Shown one piece after another: positions 61,947 through 64,000 of a DNA stretch of 64,000 bases (position 1 is the stretch's first letter; each line of letters begins with the position of its first letter). Source of the stretch: Onstottus_B arcticum. GTDB lineage: Bacteria > Acidobacteriota > Blastocatellia > UBA7656. The notes beneath the pieces were generated by a model. That model had not been told where the DNA came from. It made no database searches and worked only from the letters and a program-made list of their open reading frames with translations. The position numbers were made by a program, and so were the translations under genes. The stretch covers positions 182,927-246,926 of the forward strand of contig JBBPIE010000008.1 in the NCBI GenBank assembly GCA_038040485.1, written 5' to 3'.

Positions 61947-62026
61947 GGTCCGTAGTCAGTAGTCCGTAGTCAGTAGTTTGTAGTAGGCACTCAGCTACGG
62001 ACTACGGACTACGGACTACTGACTAA
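61947..62026. repeat. Heptamer-repeat inverted array, copy 2
   Basis: The same type as at 61280-61372: GTAGTCA/GTAGTCC units at 61947-61985 and their reverse complement at 61995-62026, around a short loop. It ends three bases before the stop codon of the next leftward gene (62029-63834), matching the idea that these hairpins mark gene ends. Confidence 0.88.
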
Positions 62027-62028
62027 CC

Positions 62029-63834
62029 CTAATTTTTCTGTCCGAACGGGCGCTGTTTCCCATCCAAAGCTTCCTTGTAAGCTCCGTTTTTCACTTCGCC
62101 GAGCGTTATCGCGGCGTCGTACTCGACTACGGCATCGGCTCGAAATTCCTGGAAGTCGAATATGCGGCCTACAAGGACGTGACACCACTGAATCAGCCAC
62201 AGCTCGGACGCGGCGGAAGCGTTTTGAATCGCATTTCGATAGAGTTTGATCGCCCGTTCGAGCCGGTCGTGCTGAGCTTGGATCTTGTCGTTCTCATCGG
62301 CCTTTGGATCGAGCTCGACCGGCGAGGGCGTTTGATTGAGCACCTGAGCCATTCCGTAAAGCGCTCTTGCGTTGTTGGGCTCCGCTGCCAGCGCCTCCTC
62401 CAATATTGCCCGGGCATCAGCGAATCGCCGCTGACGAATAAGGTCGTCCGAGATTAGAATCTTGTTCGCCGCGCCAGGCCCGGGTTCGGCCTTCGACGAT
62501 CCGGACCGCCGCGCCGCCGAGACGCGAGCCACAACCGGCTCGAACTCGCTCACTCGCAAAGCTTCGCGATCGAATTTCACAGTCGCAACCATCTGATCGT
62601 AAGCATCCAAAATGTTGATCCCGACCTTCTCGTAGCCAACCAGCGCGTCATAGAAATGAAAAACAAGAACCGCGCCGCGCAAGTACGCTTGCGCGAGATC
62701 AAACACCGCGGCGTCTTCAGAGTACGCACCGGGGCCGGACGGAGACTGGATGCGCCGCATCCTCACTTCTGCCGCTTGCGCCAGCGATTCGCGAAGCACG
62801 AGGTACACACTCGAAGAGTATTCCTTCGCCGCCGCCGGCGCGTTCGTCACCAGCTTGACGATTGCATCCTTGTAGTCGAGAGCGTCCTTCAAGCGCCGCT
62901 CGATCATCGGGTCGATGACAAAACGGATCATCGCGTTGCGAACCGCCTCGGTATTCGGAAGCCTCGAAGGTCCGACCACCACGATGTAATCATCTCCCAC
63001 TCGCCGCGAGAGAATGTCGTCCTTTTGATTGAGAATGTCGCCGCGCACAAACGAACTGCCATACGCAGCCAGCGGGTCGGGTATCACGAAGACTTGCCGC
63101 GTTCGGTTGCGGGCGAACACTGCAGGCTTATCCTTCGTGATCTTGTCCGGCGCGGTCGAGCTGACGACCAACGGCCTCATGCTGATGACCGTCTCGGCAC
63201 GGGTGTGAAAATAGTCGAGCACCTGATAGAGCGTCTCGCCGACCGGGCGTCGATATCCGGCGGCGTAAGCCTGCCCGATCGCGCTGTATTTCGGAATCAG
63301 CTCTCTCAGCCCGCTCTTAACATAGAACTCCCGGAGCAGCGCGAGCAGTCGCGGGCCCCCGTTGGCATCAGCATCGGTGAGGAGCGCTTGCAAGTCCGGA
63401 GGAAGCGGACGGTCGATGGATTGATAAATCGAAAACGCGGGCGGCGGAGTCATTAACAAGCTGAGCGCGGCGTAGCGCGCGGCGTCGGCTGGTTCTTCAA
63501 CCCGCGCCCGCCGGTGCGACTTGTAGAATGCCGCCAGCTTCTCTTTGATCCCAGGATCAAGCTTTGCAAGGTCCTTTCTCAGCTCGGCGCGGGCTGGCGA
63601 AAGCACCTGGCCACCCGGCTCGTAGTCGAACCCCGCGACGTTCAGCGCTGCCATCACGACAAAAGTCCGCACATCCGGCTCGATGCGAACGTTGACATCT
63701 CCGGGCGTGATGAAGCCAGGCGGTGTGTGCTGCTGCGCTCCCGCGTCACTTTTCGGTGGAGTTTGGGTTTGTTGCGCTAAGGTGAACGGTGCGACGGAAA
63801 GACACAGCGAAAGAATCAAAAACTGCTTCAGCAT
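62029..63834 (-). CDS. Secreted TPR-containing protein of unknown function
   Basis: A 601-residue precursor with a signal peptide (1-20, ending TLAQQ). Residues about 45-430 are a large mostly helical domain of no recognised family, with conserved-looking FVVMAALNVAGFDYEPG near its start and VFVIPDPLAAYGSSFVRGDIL in the middle. From about 455, TPR-like units (AILEEALAAEPNNARALYGM, AIKLYRNAIQNASAASEL) close the protein. It probably organises a complex outside the cytoplasm. It ends beside heptamer hairpin copy 2. Confidence 0.82.
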   Translation of the reverse strand: MLKQFLILSLCLSVAPFTLAQQTQTPPKSDAGAQQHTPPGFITPGDVNVRIEPDVRTFVVMAALNVAGFDYEPGGQVLSPARAELRKDLAKLDPGIKEKLAAFYKSHRRARVEEPADAARYAALSLLMTPPPAFSIYQSIDRPLPPDLQALLTDADANGGPRLLALLREFYVKSGLRELIPKYSAIGQAYAAGYRRPVGETLYQVLDYFHTRAETVISMRPLVVSSTAPDKITKDKPAVFARNRTRQVFVIPDPLAAYGSSFVRGDILNQKDDILSRRVGDDYIVVVGPSRLPNTEAVRNAMIRFVIDPMIERRLKDALDYKDAIVKLVTNAPAAAKEYSSSVYLVLRESLAQAAEVRMRRIQSPSGPGAYSEDAAVFDLAQAYLRGAVLVFHFYDALVGYEKVGINILDAYDQMVATVKFDREALRVSEFEPVVARVSAARRSGSSKAEPGPGAANKILISDDLIRQRRFADARAILEEALAAEPNNARALYGMAQVLNQTPSPVELDPKADENDKIQAQHDRLERAIKLYRNAIQNASAASELWLIQWCHVLVGRIFDFQEFRADAVVEYDAAITLGEVKNGAYKEALDGKQRPFGQKN

Positions 63835-63906
63835 AAGATTAAAGATAGCCGCGCTAAGAAAGCCCGGTCAACTGTGGTAGTGGGTGAGTTTGAGAAGTAG
63901 CATAGA

Positions 63907-63962
63907 CTTTAGTCTGTGTCCGATCGTCGTTGCGTCCGTCCGGTCGGAGACACAGACTAAAG
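63907..63962. repeat. Hairpin with 14-bp perfect arms
   Basis: CTTTAGTCTGTGTC at 63907-63920 and GACACAGACTAAAG at 63949-63962 are perfect inverted copies around a 28-base loop. The word AGTCTGTG recurs in intergenic palindromes of related genomes as far as I recall. It lies upstream of the secreted TPR gene; no gene is seen between it and the window end. Confidence 0.85.
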
Positions 63963-64000
63963 AGCCTCTTGCAAAAGTCCGAGAAGCTTGTGATTTTGAG

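Overview
The window reads as a chromosomal piece of a free-living Gram-negative bacterium with moderately high GC content. It was probably assembled from a metagenome, because a 100-base N gap sits exactly inside a tandem repeat. An Acidobacteriota (Blastocatellia-like) origin is my inference. It rests on the mix of ftsZ and recA outside large division or repair clusters, many secreted peptidases and TPR/HEAT/propeller proteins, very large YD-repeat (Rhs) proteins, and several families of intergenic hairpin repeats. No rRNA or taxonomic marker here settles it.

Layout. 1-5.9 kb: the end of a NorD/CbbO-type VWA gene, a tandem pair of MacB-type ABC permeases, ftsZ with a readable sigma70-type promoter, and a small TPR protein. 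6.1-11.2 kb: a metallophosphoesterase/lipid-kinase operon, a rhomboid protease, a one-protein response regulator plus GHKL ATPase, and a secreted M24 aminopeptidase. 11.4-18.7 kb: an accessory zone with a DUF433/DUF5615 toxin-antitoxin pair, two near-identical copies of a low-affinity iron permease-family gene, a secreted M36-type metalloprotease, a decayed gene, a 27-codon stub copied from the rhomboid gene, a 51-bp tandem repeat with the N gap, and a VWA protein. 19.0-30.3 kb: an S1/P1 nuclease, a four-gene operon of poorly known small proteins (DUF3320-like, unknown, DUF6883, DUF4926), then a complete type I restriction-modification operon with a DUF6978 plus DUF1828/1829 pair between hsdS and hsdR, followed by HicBA, an RHH protein and a second HicB. 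A tRNA-Phe gene follows.

30.5-47.3 kb is mostly housekeeping: uppP, an S26-like peptidase, a lipoprotein and a giant HEAT-repeat protein, a MITE-like insertion, recA, an RDD membrane protein, an RqcH/NFACT protein, aroA-aroK, an RsbW-like kinase with a STAS partner, and a caspase-fold/TPR protein that lacks the catalytic cysteine. 47.5-58 kb: two paralogous propeller proteins around a PDZ protein, then an Rhs locus. The Rhs locus has a 1778-residue Rhs protein ending in an M15-like peptidase domain, a small exported protein, and an orphan Rhs tip with a different C-terminus. 58.2-64 kb: a TolB-like propeller, an FHA-membrane-serine protease fusion, and two further secreted proteins, separated by heptamer-repeat hairpins.

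The most interesting parts are the gene pair translationally coupled inside the restriction operon, the four-gene operon beside it, the Rhs toxin-like locus, the MITE with a probable target duplication, and the pieces duplicated between 8.6, 12.5, 15.8 and 16.8 kb.
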